64,000 bases of DNA, from the NCBI RefSeq assembly GCF_007858285.1, contig NZ_VFIL01000001.1, positions 372,001-436,000 of the forward strand, read 5' to 3'. A model generated the notes under the pieces. It was not told where the DNA came from. It was given only the letters and a program-made list of their open reading frames with translations, and ran no database searches. The translations under genes were made by a program, and so were the position numbers. Shown one piece after another: positions 10,401-20,066 of the stretch. Source of the DNA: Pseudomonas brenneri (GTDB lineage: Bacteria > Pseudomonadota > Gammaproteobacteria > Pseudomonadales > Pseudomonadaceae). Every line of letters starts with the position of its first letter. Within the stretch, counting starts at the first letter, position 1.

Positions 10401-11580
10401 CTTGTTTTTGCGGGAGCACTCCTTGTGTCACGGCCCAATTCAACGTCGCGGGAATGCGGGTCGATGCAATGAGCGCCCACTGTTCGTCTGTGGTCGCTTG
10501 CTCGCTGAGCTTGCCCGGCAGATCAACCAGTTCCTGGAAACTCATGCGCCGCGAAGAGCCCGGCTCGATCGCTTCAGCCAGGCTGACACCATGCTTGAAG
10601 TTCACCCACACAGCCGTTCCCTGGTAAGGCAGTTCTGCGGGGATATCACGTACAGCAAAGTCCGCCGGGAATTGTGGCCGCAGAATATAGGCCGCCACAT
10701 TCGCCTCGGCGGCGGACAGCTTCTGTGAGTCGACAAGATGTTGCCTGAACGCCTTGCCGATGGCCGGGTAATTCATATTCCATTGTTCACCCGACGCCAG
10801 CGGGAAACCGGCAATCTGCCCGGGCTTGCGGGTCTGTACCGGGTCCAGGCTCAAGCCCAGCGCCTTGATCAACAACTTGACCTTTACCCCTGGAGCAATG
10901 ACCCCGTCCAGCGGAAACTCTGCACCGCCCAGTTTCTTCAGCAACAGTTGCACAAGTTCATCTGCCTTGGGTGACGCGAGTATCAGTTCCAATACCCCAG
11001 CCGGCGTGCCCTGCGCTTTCTCAAGCGCCTGGGTGGAGAGTCCCTCGGTCAAATGGCTCAACAAAGGTTTTTTGTACTTTGCCTCTAGCTCGCCAACCCA
11101 GTCGCCGATGGCCTGGTCATTGCTAGCCTGCAACAACCCATCGAGGTCACTTGAAGCATCATCCAGGCCCAGAGAGATTTCGCTGCGGGTCTCTTCCACG
11201 GCATTGATCGCCGCTTGCAGTTGCACTGGGGTCTTGGGGTCGGATGGCACAATGCCGTAGAACCTGAGCATGTTATCGAGACGATTAGTGCCCGGCTGGG
11301 TTGAGCCGTTCAGCGGTATGAGTGGTGAGTCTTTATTGAGGAACAAGCTTTTGTTCGCGGCGGTATTCGAGGCGTTAAGCTCGCGCAGGACCCTGAGTAT
11401 TTCGTCCAGATCCCCCAGCTTTCCCCGCACCTCGGCCCGTTGCGAACCGATGGGTAGCCCTGGTGTTTGCTGCACCAGGGCCAGGCTGGATTTGCCCTGG
11501 GCTACGGGCGGCGCATCAACCGGGGGCGCGACGGGAGAGGAAAGAGGTGTGTGTCGGGTATTCAGATGGACAGGCATCAT
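7408..11580 (-). CDS. Large dermonecrotic-toxin-like protein with C-terminal transglutaminase-like Cys-His-Asp domain
   Basis: A 1390-aa protein with no N-terminal signal peptide and a Pro-rich first 60 residues. Residues about 710-760 (WTRVKGTAQMVIPFWSGI, then a hydrophobic run ending LLTFAGPAGKFASG) resemble the hydrophobic segment of large DUF6543/dermonecrotic-type Pseudomonas toxins. A Gly/Arg-rich, Cys-containing stretch (TCGGGGRRLKRDL) lies near 925. The last about 130 residues carry GAGNCDQMAKVA (C1271), VKGHTFAVVG (H1297) and WVVDPWAGI (D1326), in the order and context of the transglutaminase/papain-like superfamily, which includes deamidating effector domains such as the PMT C3 domain and SseI. 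It is downstream of glgB on the same strand, 164 bp away, with lower GC than its neighbours. Target and secretion route are unknown; a secreted toxin or contact-delivered effector is inference. Confidence 0.8.
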   Translation of the reverse strand: MMPVHLNTRHTPLSSPVAPPVDAPPVAQGKSSLALVQQTPGLPIGSQRAEVRGKLGDLDEILRVLRELNASNTAANKSLFLNKDSPLIPLNGSTQPGTNRLDNMLRFYGIVPSDPKTPVQLQAAINAVEETRSEISLGLDDASSDLDGLLQASNDQAIGDWVGELEAKYKKPLLSHLTEGLSTQALEKAQGTPAGVLELILASPKADELVQLLLKKLGGAEFPLDGVIAPGVKVKLLIKALGLSLDPVQTRKPGQIAGFPLASGEQWNMNYPAIGKAFRQHLVDSQKLSAAEANVAAYILRPQFPADFAVRDIPAELPYQGTAVWVNFKHGVSLAEAIEPGSSRRMSFQELVDLPGKLSEQATTDEQWALIASTRIPATLNWAVTQGVLPQKQDYSQEEINKAVAALDAHVDTVVSATQQLAANVPVRKDFFERMERGTSRTEVLSLFSPLFLLYRHLNGEKITPAEISYQYPVYDDATFKTTFDKYLGDTKSAYGKLVTSHLSQLPLKDRRAIDQGDVTVYALRTRPNSANETDDERRAAITRPAFILKTVHEGETNYYEMNPVKGIARRRDDLKPILETYNPADKSYDKDFISIEHSDDGVPSEELVVRNTRAGSRAEFKKKWTAYKSGKGPRPPNFSIVVPQQLAHFSSSSTASKTTVPQTITSERSTAIAKTVTDDLFYVDEDQLKEWAESDPERESAAQKKDETFWTRVKGTAQMVIPFWSGIESLVKGDTKQGILDLVADGLLTFAGPAGKFASGSVRLISSAGKIGVRALLPKFGSLVKKFAVSSLRNINPLDPVMPALSSGGSRLLKFGGTHLQNVQAGIAQFKQSSVLKLLGRGRYDVSPKIALTPRPVAQGQILRVPEGISSDQARVLNRHKYSDVVVGDDVYRYNPAKPESLVKLGGPEDTGPFEGFVMTCGGGGRRLKRDLSDLCYTKQIEPGGTSVFQDAQALEHRRLIPGAGPGKGPRTVIHEHRRYRVNEAGNQELLPMASVEPVTYKSRTTGSQVNEPDFGYDDFGVPRPINQETVVIKMDAISDLSNDQRVVRGFKINHDNRQYVVVEADTGVYYYAELNGNGQLDFHRMTRNDPLDVQFIKQYDQYKDVYGFVAQGLPDNPLVVLPSLDRLVKKIVADEPMSPAEVDHLVKVLQGLSPEKQREVLMGVYAAGSNPGHVVVAAKPVRLAPIKKQADFAQLPTEQQNRLYAEGGRTAVDEQFKATGIRSANQQVPGLAGEVTRNQTASEMVGWLYTRTGAPNYSEMVLKTGAGNCDQMAKVAVDTINASGGNARIAQVKGHTFAVVGGPPGQPRSKGFVGPEWDEAWVVDPWAGITCRAADYPAQFKARMQEWSLSGRRILISDGATPPSSVWSDPMEPRWITATVGGEAQVFQ

Positions 11581-11640
11581 GGTTTTCGTCTCTGGCAGTG
11601 ATACACACGTACAGCAACGAAACGCGCGGGACTGGGAAGC

Positions 11641-11676
11641 TCCGCCTGATCGCTGACAGTCTTGTGTGGATCACAC
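11641..11676 (-). promoter_or_regulatory. Toxin-gene upstream region with degenerate palindrome copy and a second dyad
   Basis: Read on the minus strand, ACTGTCAG-CG-ATCAGG (11660-11645) keeps one half-site of the CTGTYA-N3-YTGACAGT element exactly and a diverged partner. It lies about 60 bp upstream of the toxin ATG, the spacing seen for the other copies. Immediately upstream is a second dyad, GTGTG-N3-CACAC (11664-11676). I infer an operator/promoter region; the -10 box is not obvious. Confidence 0.4.
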
Positions 11677-11744
11677 GTAAGAAAATGTTCCAGAGGGATT
11701 GGTAACAGTGTTCGTCAGGCCAACGGCGCGGGCTCCTACAGTGT

Positions 11745-13973
11745 TTACTCCTGGCGCAGAATCAGCACAGCGAGCGGCGGCAGATTCAGTGCCAGCGACA
11801 CCGGTTGCCCATGCTGCGGCTCGTCCAGGGTAAAGGCTGCACCGCCATTGCCGTAGTTGGAACCTGTGTAGGTATCGGCATCGCTGTTGATCACCTCTTT
11901 CCAACTGCCGGCAAAGGGCACGCCCACCTTGTACGCCTCACGGGGCACCGGAGTGAAATTGGCCACTACCAGTACCGCCTTGCCGTCCTTGCTCCAGCGC
12001 AGCCAGGCATAGACGCTGTTGATTGCATCGTCGCCAATCAACCACTGAAAGCCTTGGGGCGCAGCGTCCTGTTCATGCAGTGCTGGTTCTTCGCGGTACA
12101 GGCGGTTGAGGTCGCCCACCAGTTTCTGCACGCCCCGGTGTTCTGGGTATTGCAGCAGGTACCAGTCCAGTTGCTGGTCGTGGTTCCATTCGCGCCATTG
12201 GCCAAACTCGCAGCCCATGAACAGCAGCTTTTTGCCCGGATGCATCCACATGAAGCTCAGGTAGGCCCGCAGGTTGGCGAATTTTTGCCAGCGATCGCCG
12301 GGCATTTTGTCGATCAACGAGTGTTTGCCATGCACCACTTCATCATGGGAGATCGGCAGCACAAAACGTTCGGACCAGGCATACACCAGGCCGAAACTCA
12401 GTTCATTGTGATGATGAGCGCGGTACACCGGGTCTTGCTGGATGTAATGCAGCGAATCGTGCATCCAGCCCATGTTCCACTTGTAGTTGAAGCCCAGGCC
12501 ACCTTGCTGGGTCGGCTGGCTGACGCCCGGCCAGGCCGTGGATTCCTCGGCGATCACCAGGGCGCCGGGAGCTTCCAGGGCAACCACATCATTGAGGTGA
12601 CGCAAGAACTCAATGGCTTCAAGGTTCTCGCGCCCGCCGTGGCGGTTGGGTACCCACTCACCGGCCTTGCGTGAATAGTCGCGGTACAGCATCGAGGCCA
12701 CTGCATCCACGCGCAGGCCATCAATATGGAAATGCTTGAGCCAGTGCAACGCCGACGCCAGCATGAAACCATGGACCTCAGTGCGCCCCAGGTTGTAGAT
12801 CAGCGTGTCCCAATCCTGGTGAAAACCTTCCAGCGGGTTGCCGTATTCGTACAGCGCGGTGCCATCGAACTGCGCCAAGCCATGGGTGTCAGTGGGGAAA
12901 TGTGCTGGGACCCAGTCGAGAATGATGCCGATATCCGCCTGGTGGCAGGCATTGACGAAGGCGCCAAACTCATCCGGTGAACCGAAGCGCGCACTGGGCG
13001 CAAATTGCGACAGCGGCTGGTAGCCCCAGGATCCACCGAAGGGATGCTCCATGATCGGCATCAGTTCGATATGGGTAAACCCCAGTTGCTGCACATAAGG
13101 AATCAGCCGTTCGCCCAGTTCGCGCCAGCCGTATTGGCGCGACACTTCGCCCAACTCGTCGAGCTCGCATTGCCAGGAGCCGACGTGCAGCTCATAGATC
13201 GACAGCGGCGCACTGGCCGCCTGCCGTTCGCTACGGGCTTGCATCCAAGCCTCATCCGACCAATCCACTTGCAGCGGCGCGGCGACTTTTGAGGCGGTGT
13301 CGGGCGGCAGCTGTGTGGCCAGGGCCATGGGGTCGGCCTTGAGTGGCAGGATGCCGGCAGCGCCGAGGATTTCGTATTTGTAGGCGGCCCCCGGTTGCAG
13401 GCGCGGGATAAAAATTTCCCAGACCCCAGCCGGGTGGCGCAGGCGCATGGGGTGGCGGCGCCCGTCCCAGATATTGAAGTCGCCCACCACCGAGACCCGT
13501 CGCGCATTCGGCGCCCATACCGCAAAGCGCACGCCCGGGATGCCGTCGACGCTCATCACCTGGGCGCCCAGGCAGTTGCTCAGGTCACGGTGATTGCCTT
13601 CGGCGAACAGGTACAGGTCCATTTCCCCGAGCAACTGGCCGAAGCTATAGGGGTCTTCGGTGATCTGTTCGCCGCCGGCCCACTGGATCTTCAGCAGGTA
13701 GCCCTGGCGCGTGGCGAAATGCCCGACAAACAACCCCGGGATGGGCGTGGAGTCCAGGCAACCAAGCACATCACCGCTGTCACGGACCAGCACTTGCACG
13801 CTCAAGGCCTCGGGCAAAAACGCGCGGATCACCTGGCCGCCCGCCTCGTCCTCATGGGGCCCGAGGATCGCAAAGGGATCCGGGTGTTCGGCCCGCACCA
13901 GGGCTTCGATATCCTTGGGCGCAGGCATGACAGCAAACTTCGATTGCAGCGGTTCTTTGTGTGTAAAGCTCAT
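11745..13973 (-). CDS. glgB: 1,4-alpha-glucan branching enzyme GlgB
   Basis: GH13 branching enzyme that introduces alpha-1,6 branches into linear alpha-1,4-glucan. It has 742 aa, normal for the long N-branch form. Domains in order: N1 region with [12 protein letters not shown] (residues 30-41), CBM48 with [21 protein letters not shown], then the catalytic barrel with nucleophile D423 in [12 protein letters not shown], acid/base E476 in [10 protein letters not shown] and [10 protein letters not shown]. The ATG at 13973 has GGGAGAA upstream; the frame stays open further 5' but that part is REPIN and treS antiframe. It is the third gene of the leftward glgE-treS-glgB set, finishing the glucan made by GlgE. 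Confidence 0.96.
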   Translation of the reverse strand: MSFTHKEPLQSKFAVMPAPKDIEALVRAEHPDPFAILGPHEDEAGGQVIRAFLPEALSVQVLVRDSGDVLGCLDSTPIPGLFVGHFATRQGYLLKIQWAGGEQITEDPYSFGQLLGEMDLYLFAEGNHRDLSNCLGAQVMSVDGIPGVRFAVWAPNARRVSVVGDFNIWDGRRHPMRLRHPAGVWEIFIPRLQPGAAYKYEILGAAGILPLKADPMALATQLPPDTASKVAAPLQVDWSDEAWMQARSERQAASAPLSIYELHVGSWQCELDELGEVSRQYGWRELGERLIPYVQQLGFTHIELMPIMEHPFGGSWGYQPLSQFAPSARFGSPDEFGAFVNACHQADIGIILDWVPAHFPTDTHGLAQFDGTALYEYGNPLEGFHQDWDTLIYNLGRTEVHGFMLASALHWLKHFHIDGLRVDAVASMLYRDYSRKAGEWVPNRHGGRENLEAIEFLRHLNDVVALEAPGALVIAEESTAWPGVSQPTQQGGLGFNYKWNMGWMHDSLHYIQQDPVYRAHHHNELSFGLVYAWSERFVLPISHDEVVHGKHSLIDKMPGDRWQKFANLRAYLSFMWMHPGKKLLFMGCEFGQWREWNHDQQLDWYLLQYPEHRGVQKLVGDLNRLYREEPALHEQDAAPQGFQWLIGDDAINSVYAWLRWSKDGKAVLVVANFTPVPREAYKVGVPFAGSWKEVINSDADTYTGSNYGNGGAAFTLDEPQHGQPVSLALNLPPLAVLILRQE

Positions 13974-14020
13974 GATTTCTCCCACTGCTTGCCCATTTTG
14001 GAATAGCTGGCCAAGGCCCC

Positions 14021-14120
14021 TGTAGGAGCTGGCCTGCCAGCGAAAATCGTCAACGATAATCCGGGCCAACTGGCACCCCGCGTTGCTCTCTGGCTCTTCG
14101 CCGGCAAGCCGGCGCCTACA
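14021..14120. repeat. REPIN between treS and glgB
   Basis: Two REP units in inverted orientation: TGTAGGAGCTGGCCTGCCAGCG and CGCCGGCAAGCCGGCGCCTACA, joined by about 55 bp. The outer end of the second unit overlaps the last codon of treS, and the conserved GTAG of the repeat supplies the treS stop codon TAG. Confidence 0.88.
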
Positions 14121-17100
14121 ATAATCCGTGCAATCCGCGTAATGGCACCGCCAGCCACGCGGGGCGGTTCTGCGCCTCGTAGGCCACTTCGTACGCAGCC
14201 TTCTCCAGGCTGAACAAGGCCAGTGCCGCCTGCGCGCCGTTGGCATCCTGCCAGTCATGCGCCAGTGTAGACGTAGCCTGTTGATACGCCTGGATAAATG
14301 CCTGCCGTGCTTCGCTCAGGTAGCGATCAGCCACGCGCTGGCGGGCAGCCTCGGCATCGGCCGAGTGGTCCAGGCCTTGCCCTTGCACATTCAGGGCCAT
14401 GGCGGCGGCATAGTCGAATGAACGCAGTACACCGCTGACGTCCTTGTACGGGCTGTGCTTGCCTCGCCGTTCGTGCAGGGGCCGCGCGGGCTCGCCTTCG
14501 AAGTCGATCAGATAGGCATCGCCCTTGACCACCAGCACCTGGCCCAGGTGTAAATCACCATGGACCCGGATGCGCAAGCCGCCCACCGTGGCTTTCGCCA
14601 GATCCTGCACATGGCTGGCAATCGCCTTTTTCTGCGCCAGCAGTTGAGTGACCAATGCCTGGTCGGCGGGGTTCAATTGGCTTTGGTGTTGTTTGAGCAA
14701 CTGCAAGGCGCGCTCGATCTGCGCGCCCACCTGTTTGGCCCAGCCCTGGCTGTCCTTGATCGACGTCACTTGCGGCTTGAAGTCCGGGTTGCTCGTTGGC
14801 GCGGCCAGGACGTTGTGCATTTCCCCCAGCCGCTGCCCGAGCAAGCCGGCGAAATCCGCCAGTTCGCCAAGGGCGTTATAGTGCTGCTCCTGCTCGGAAA
14901 TGGCTTCGGCCAGTTCATCACGAATGGCCCGTTCCAGGTTGTTCTGGGTCCAGCCCCAGGCATCGCCCTGGTTACTCAGGTAACCCTGGGCGATCATCAA
15001 CAGGCTATCCTGGCCCTCGTTATCGCGGCGGATCACCGAGCCCAGCAGCGGCGAGATATGAGCGTAGCCAGCGGCGGTCAGGTAGGCGCCCATTTCCAGT
15101 TCCGGGTGAACCCCGGCGCTGACTTTGCGGATCAACTTCAGCACCAGGCTTTCGCCGACCACCACTGAACTGTTGGATTGCTCGGCAGCCAGGTAGCGCA
15201 CTTGCAACTCGTCGCCCGCCGGTAAGTTGGCCAAGTGTGGGGTCGACTCGAAACGAATCTCGCCGTCGCTGCTGCTGAGCACGGTCTGCGCGCGCAGGCC
15301 CTCGATGACGGCGCGGATATAGCTATCGAGACTGAAGGCATCGGTGATCAAGCCCACCTGGCGTACTCGGCGTACCCGCGCCAGGGCCAATTGTTGCGGC
15401 AAGGCACTGGTGAACTGGTCTTCACCCAACAGGCCGAATGGCAATTGATAACGACTGGTCTGCCCAGCGCTGGTCACTTCTATCTCACTGAGCAGCACCG
15501 GATGCTGGGCGTCGCCAAAGCGCACGCCATAGGCGATATGCACGTGCTCGATGGTTGACTCCTTATTGGCGAACCAGCGCCGCTTGGGCAGCCAGGTGGG
15601 CAACGAGGTTTGCTCCAGGATGGTGCGGCATGGCACTTCGAGCAATTCTTCGAGGCGTTTCTTCAGGACCAGGGTGGTGAAGTCCGGCAAGCTCTGGGCC
15701 GGTTCCACGTGCCAACTGGGCATTTGGTTCTCTGGCGCAAGAACGAACCAGTAGAAGCCGTATGGGGCCAGGGTCAGCAGGAAATTCAGCTGGCCAATGG
15801 GCGGGAATGCGTTGCCGCCGAGCATCTCCACAGGAACCATCCCCGCGAAGGCCGACAGGTCCAACTCCGCCGCCTGGGCCGTGCGCGAGACGTTGGCCAC
15901 GCACAGGATGATTTCGTGCTTGCCGTCGGCGCCAGTGTATTCGCGGGTGTAGGCGAGAATCCGGCGATTGCTCGGTGAAAGCATTTTCAGGCTGCCGCGC
16001 CCGAACGCCTTGGACTGCTTGCGGATTGCCAGCATGCGCCGGGTCCAGTTCAGCAATGAATGTGGGTCCTGGGCCTGGGTTTCGACGTTGACCGACTGAT
16101 AACCGTAGAGCGGGTCCATGATCGGCGGCAACACCAGGCTGGCCGGGTCGGCGCGGGAAAAACCGCCGTTGCGGTCGATGGACCATTGCATCGGCGTACG
16201 CACGCCGTCACGGTCACCCAGGTAGATATTGTCGCCCATCCCGATTTCATCACCGTAATACAGGGTCGGTGTGCCAGGCATGGACAGCAACAGGCTGTTG
16301 AGCAGCTCGATGCGTCGGCGGTCGCGTTCCATCAGCGGCGCCAGGCGCCGGCGAATCCCCAGGTTGATACGCGCACGGCGGTCCGCGGCGTAGTAGTTCC
16401 ACAGGTAGTCGCGCTCTTTGTCGGTGACCATTTCCAGGGTCAGCTCATCGTGATTGCGCAGGAAGATTGCCCATTGGCAATTAGCCGGGATTTCCGGGGT
16501 CTGGCGCAGGATATCGGTGATCGGGAAGCGATCTTCCTGGGCCAGGGCCATATACATGCGCGGCATCAGTGGGAAGTGGAAGGCCATATGGCATTCGTCA
16601 GCGTCGTCGCCCTTTTGGTCGCCAAAGTACAGTTGGGTGTCTTCCGGCCACTGGTTGGCTTCGGCCAGCAGCATGCGGTCCGGGTAATGGGCGTCGATCT
16701 CGGCGCGGATCTGCTTGAGCACCTCATGGGTTTCGGGGAGGTTTTCGTTGTTGGTGCCGTCGCGCTCGATCAGGTAAGGGATGGCATCCAGGCGCAGGCC
16801 GTCGATGCCCATGTCCAGCCAGTAGCGCATCACTGACAGCACCGCCTTCATGACTTGCGGGTTGTCGAAGTTGAGGTCCGGCTGGTGGGAATAGAAGCGG
16901 TGCCAGAAGTATTGGCCGGCCACCGGGTCCCAGGTCCAGTTGGACTTTTCGGTGTCGAGAAAAATGATGCGCGTGCCGTCGTATTTCTGCTCGTCGTCGG
17001 ACCACACGTAGAAATCCCGGGCGCTGGAGCCAGGCTTGGCCTTGCGTGCGCGCTGGAACCACGGATGCTGGTCGGAGGTGTGGTTGATCACAAGCTCGGT

Positions 17101-17421
17101 GATGACCCGCAGGCCACGCTTGTGCGCCTCGGCGATAAAGCGCTTGGCGTCGGCCATGGTCCCGTAGTCGCTGTGTACGCCACGGTATTCAGCGATGTCA
17201 TAGCCGTCGTCACGGCGCGGTGAGGGATAGAACGGCAGCAGCCAGATAGTGTTCACGCCCAGGTCGGCGATGTAGTCGAGTTTGGCGATCAGCCCGGGGA
17301 AGTCACCGATGCCATCGTTGTTGGCGTCGAAATAGGATTTGACGTGAACCTGATAAATCACCGCGTCCTTGTACCAGAGCGGGTCTTTGATGAAGGTGGC
17401 AGCCTTGGGTTTCTTCGCCAT
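14116..17421 (-). CDS. treS: Trehalose synthase / maltokinase fusion (TreS-Pep2)
   Basis: A 1101-aa bifunctional protein. Residues about 1-560 are the GH13 trehalose synthase that interconverts trehalose and maltose ([19 protein letters not shown] at 23-41, nucleophile D212 in [11 protein letters not shown], acid/base E254 in [11 protein letters not shown], and [12 protein letters not shown]). The C-terminal half is a maltokinase with an aminoglycoside-phosphotransferase-like active site ([12 protein letters not shown] and [15 protein letters not shown], near 955-985) that makes maltose-1-phosphate with ATP. Fusion channels trehalose to the GlgE donor. The start ATG 17421 is followed by [10 protein letters not shown]. 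The gene lies between glgE and glgB with REPINs on both sides. Confidence 0.96.
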   Translation of the reverse strand: MAKKPKAATFIKDPLWYKDAVIYQVHVKSYFDANNDGIGDFPGLIAKLDYIADLGVNTIWLLPFYPSPRRDDGYDIAEYRGVHSDYGTMADAKRFIAEAHKRGLRVITELVINHTSDQHPWFQRARKAKPGSSARDFYVWSDDEQKYDGTRIIFLDTEKSNWTWDPVAGQYFWHRFYSHQPDLNFDNPQVMKAVLSVMRYWLDMGIDGLRLDAIPYLIERDGTNNENLPETHEVLKQIRAEIDAHYPDRMLLAEANQWPEDTQLYFGDQKGDDADECHMAFHFPLMPRMYMALAQEDRFPITDILRQTPEIPANCQWAIFLRNHDELTLEMVTDKERDYLWNYYAADRRARINLGIRRRLAPLMERDRRRIELLNSLLLSMPGTPTLYYGDEIGMGDNIYLGDRDGVRTPMQWSIDRNGGFSRADPASLVLPPIMDPLYGYQSVNVETQAQDPHSLLNWTRRMLAIRKQSKAFGRGSLKMLSPSNRRILAYTREYTGADGKHEIILCVANVSRTAQAAELDLSAFAGMVPVEMLGGNAFPPIGQLNFLLTLAPYGFYWFVLAPENQMPSWHVEPAQSLPDFTTLVLKKRLEELLEVPCRTILEQTSLPTWLPKRRWFANKESTIEHVHIAYGVRFGDAQHPVLLSEIEVTSAGQTSRYQLPFGLLGEDQFTSALPQQLALARVRRVRQVGLITDAFSLDSYIRAVIEGLRAQTVLSSSDGEIRFESTPHLANLPAGDELQVRYLAAEQSNSSVVVGESLVLKLIRKVSAGVHPELEMGAYLTAAGYAHISPLLGSVIRRDNEGQDSLLMIAQGYLSNQGDAWGWTQNNLERAIRDELAEAISEQEQHYNALGELADFAGLLGQRLGEMHNVLAAPTSNPDFKPQVTSIKDSQGWAKQVGAQIERALQLLKQHQSQLNPADQALVTQLLAQKKAIASHVQDLAKATVGGLRIRVHGDLHLGQVLVVKGDAYLIDFEGEPARPLHERRGKHSPYKDVSGVLRSFDYAAAMALNVQGQGLDHSADAEAARQRVADRYLSEARQAFIQAYQQATSTLAHDWQDANGAQAALALFSLEKAAYEVAYEAQNRPAWLAVPLRGLHGLL

Positions 17422-17485
17422 TGGAAACTCCTGGAGAATGCAAAAAACTTACGACGGGACTCGGTCTATGTGAGATCGGCTCTTG

Positions 17486-17574
17486 TGTGGGAGCGGGCTT
17501 GCTCGCGAAGGTGGTGTATCAGTCAACTATCAACCAACTGATCCACCGCTTTCGCGAGCAAGCCCGCTCCCACA
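17486..17574. repeat. REPIN (long perfect-arm palindrome) between glgE and treS
   Basis: Arms TGTGGGAGCGGGCTTGCTCG... (17486-17509) and its exact complement (17551-17574), with a partly palindromic centre (GGTGG...CCACC), so the whole stretch of about 89 bp can fold into one hairpin. It sits just downstream of the glgE stop on the transcribed strand and may set the relative mRNA levels of glgE and treS. Confidence 0.92.
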
Positions 17575-17591
17575 TTTGATCTGCATCCCAT

Positions 17592-19565
17592 TCAAGACTG
17601 GGTGATGCGCCAGATGCCAAACGGCATCTGGGGCTCGATGCGCATCCATTGGGTCTTGCCGTACCAGGTCCAGCGATGGCCACTCATCAGGTCTTCGCCC
17701 TGGGCCTGGGCATCGTCCGCCAAGCCCATTTCCCACAGCGGCAACTCGAAATGGGCCTCCTGGGCGTTGAACGGATCGAGACTGACGGCAATCAGGATGA
17801 AGTTGCTGGCGTCCTCGCTGCGCTTGCCGAAATACAGAATGTTGTCGTTAAAGGCGTTGTAGAGCCTCAAGCCCAGGTGCGTCTGCAGCGCCGGGTTCTG
17901 CCGCCGGATGCGGTTGAGTTGGGCGATCTCGGCAATGATGTTGCCGGGGGCGCTGAAGTCTCGGGGGCGGATCTCGTACTTTTCCGAGTCCAGGTACTCT
18001 TCCTTGCCCGGTACTGGCGCGCTCTCGCACAGTTCAAAGCCCGAATACATGCCCCACAGGCCCGAGCCCATGGTGGCCAGCGCAGCGCGTATGAGAAAGC
18101 CGGCGCGGCCGGACTCATGCAGGAAACCGGGGTTGATGTCCGGTGTATTGACGAAAAAGTTCGGCCGGTAGCATTCACGCCAGGGCGACTGGTTCAACTG
18201 GGTGAAGTACTCGCTCAACTCGGCCTTGGTGTTGCGCCAGGTGAAATAGGTATAGCTCTGGGAGTAACCGACCTTGCCCAGGCGCGCCATCATGGCCGGC
18301 GTGGTGAAGGCCTCGGCGAGGAAGATCACGTCCGGGTGTTGTGCGCGTACATCGCTGATCAACCATTGCCAGAACGGCAGCGGCTTGGTGTGCGGGTTGT
18401 CGACGCGAAACGTCTTCACGCCCTCCTCGACCCAACCCAGCACAATGTCGCGCAACTCCAGCCACAGGCTGGGGATCGCATCGGCGGCATAGAAGTCGAC
18501 GTTGACGATATCCTGGTATTTCTTCGGCGGATTTTCCGCATATTTGATCGTGCCGTCCGGGCGCCAGTTGAACCAGCCGGGGTGTTGCTTGAGCCACGGG
18601 TGGTCCTGGGAGCACTGGATGGCAAAGTCCAGGGCAATCTCCAGGCCGTACTCGGCGGCGACGGCCACCAGGCGGCGGAAGTCTTCGCGGGTGCCCAACT
18701 GTGAATGGATTGCGTCGTGACCGCCCTCCTCGCTGCCGATGGCATAAGGACTGCCAGGGTCATCGGGGCTGGCGCTCAGTGAGTTATTCCGGCCCTTGCG
18801 ATGGCTGCGGCCGATGGGGTGGATCGGCGGGAAGTACAGCACGTCAAAGCCCATGTCGTGGATCATCGCCAGGCGTGAATGCACGTCATTGAAGGTGCCG
18901 TGGCGGGTCGGATCGTCAGTGATCGAGCGCGGGAACAGCTCGTACCAACTGGCAAACAACGCTTGTGGACGCTCCACATCCAGTGCATAGACCGAGCTGA
19001 TACTCAGGTAGGGCCGCAGGTCAGCCTGGGCCATCAGCTGTGCACTGTCTTCGTGCAGGAACAACGCGACCTGCTCGGTTTCCAGCAGCCCGGACAACTG
19101 CTCATGCAACAGCCGCAAGCGTTGTTGCAACAGGCCGTCGCTGCGTTCAGCCGCTTGCAGGACCTGCTGGCGACCTTCCTGCAGTTCCAGGCTGACGGGG
19201 ACGCCAGCCGTGTGTTTTTTGCCCAGTTCGTAGCAGAAACTGGCGAATTGATCGATCCAGGCTTCGATACAAAACTGGTGTGGGCCTTGCTCGGTCACGC
19301 TGAACGCGCCCCGCCAGGCATTGTTGCCCTGGTCGCCCATGGGCACCTCGTGCCAGGTATCTTTGCTCAATGGCCGCCAGCGGATCAACACCGCCAACGA
19401 GTCATGACCGTCGGCGAATACCTTGCTGGTGACATGGATCTGCTGGCCTTGCACGGCCTTGACCGCGAATGCGCCAGCATCGATCACTGGCATCGTGTCT
19501 TCTATGGCGATCCTGGGCAGCAACAGCGCCTGGGACAGCGGCAATGCGGGTATTTCAGCAGTCAT
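17592..19565 (-). CDS. glgE: Alpha-1,4-glucan:maltose-1-phosphate maltosyltransferase GlgE
   Basis: GH13_3 enzyme that extends alpha-1,4-glucan by maltosyl units from maltose-1-phosphate; 657 aa, normal length. The N-terminal domain spans about 1-200 and includes the helical insert near 125-180. The catalytic barrel shows the donor-site loop YFPPIHPIGRSHRKGRNNS, nucleophile D389 in KTFRVDNPHTKPLPFW and acid/base E418 in VIFLAEAFT. The ATG 19565 is preceded by AGGGGAG at good spacing. It is first gene of the leftward glgE-treS-glgB set, with 200 bp of upstream DNA shared with the small rightward gene at 19766. Confidence 0.97.
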   Translation of the reverse strand: MTAEIPALPLSQALLLPRIAIEDTMPVIDAGAFAVKAVQGQQIHVTSKVFADGHDSLAVLIRWRPLSKDTWHEVPMGDQGNNAWRGAFSVTEQGPHQFCIEAWIDQFASFCYELGKKHTAGVPVSLELQEGRQQVLQAAERSDGLLQQRLRLLHEQLSGLLETEQVALFLHEDSAQLMAQADLRPYLSISSVYALDVERPQALFASWYELFPRSITDDPTRHGTFNDVHSRLAMIHDMGFDVLYFPPIHPIGRSHRKGRNNSLSASPDDPGSPYAIGSEEGGHDAIHSQLGTREDFRRLVAVAAEYGLEIALDFAIQCSQDHPWLKQHPGWFNWRPDGTIKYAENPPKKYQDIVNVDFYAADAIPSLWLELRDIVLGWVEEGVKTFRVDNPHTKPLPFWQWLISDVRAQHPDVIFLAEAFTTPAMMARLGKVGYSQSYTYFTWRNTKAELSEYFTQLNQSPWRECYRPNFFVNTPDINPGFLHESGRAGFLIRAALATMGSGLWGMYSGFELCESAPVPGKEEYLDSEKYEIRPRDFSAPGNIIAEIAQLNRIRRQNPALQTHLGLRLYNAFNDNILYFGKRSEDASNFILIAVSLDPFNAQEAHFELPLWEMGLADDAQAQGEDLMSGHRWTWYGKTQWMRIEPQMPFGIWRITQS

Positions 19566-19765
19566 CGAGCATCTCCCCTTACGCCCAATGGGCGCTCTAG
19601 TGCTTGATAGTCAGTGCTGCGGGCAGCCTCTCCCTGAGCCGGCCGTATAAAGTCCGAGCCCGGCCACCTTTGAAAAGTTCAGGTGGATGTACCGCCACCG
19701 GGCGGGAATCAATTGGCCAAGGCGATTGTCCATCGATTGAGCAAAGCACAAACGAGGCCACCGCG

Positions 19766-19924
19766 ATGAACATCCCGATTCCCGCTGAAACCCCAGACCC
19801 GAATATCGATAAACCCACCCTGCCGCCGACCGAGCCGCAACCGGTTCCCGAACAGGAGCCACCTGGCAGCCAGCCCCCGGCGGTGGAGGAACCAGTGAAA
19901 CCCATGTCGCCCGTGATCGTCTGA
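19766..19924 (+). CDS. Small proline/glutamate-rich hypothetical protein
   Basis: A 52-aa reading frame starting MNIPIPAETPDPN and made mostly of Pro, Glu and Gln (PPTEPQPVPEQEPPGSQPP). ATG at 19766 has a modest GAGG 9 nt upstream. No domain, signal peptide or membrane segment. I have an impression of similar short Pro-rich proteins in other Pseudomonas next to glgE, but cannot check. It may be an osmotic-stress-linked intrinsically disordered peptide; function unknown. Confidence 0.55.
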   Translation: MNIPIPAETPDPNIDKPTLPPTEPQPVPEQEPPGSQPPAVEEPVKPMSPVIV

Positions 19925-20066
19925 GCAGAGGATGCGACGACGAAATTTCCGACGGATGTAAAAGGTATGTCCTCAGGCAGTTCTCACCCCCCGAGTTGAT
20001 ACTTGTCTGGCGCCCCGAAACCAGGGAGGGCGTCACGACACTTCAACTCGCAAGGTGAAAAAACAC

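Noticed and set aside
14021-17574. Repeated hairpins as a CRISPR array or attenuators
   Set aside because: They are REP/REPIN elements recurring singly across intergenic regions, not regularly spaced direct repeats with unique spacers, and lack T-runs.
19940-19985. Possible fifth copy of the palindrome upstream of the 185-aa gene (around GTATGTCCTCAGGCAGT)
   Set aside because: Only about half of the 18 positions match and the distance to the ATG (about 85 bp) is off.
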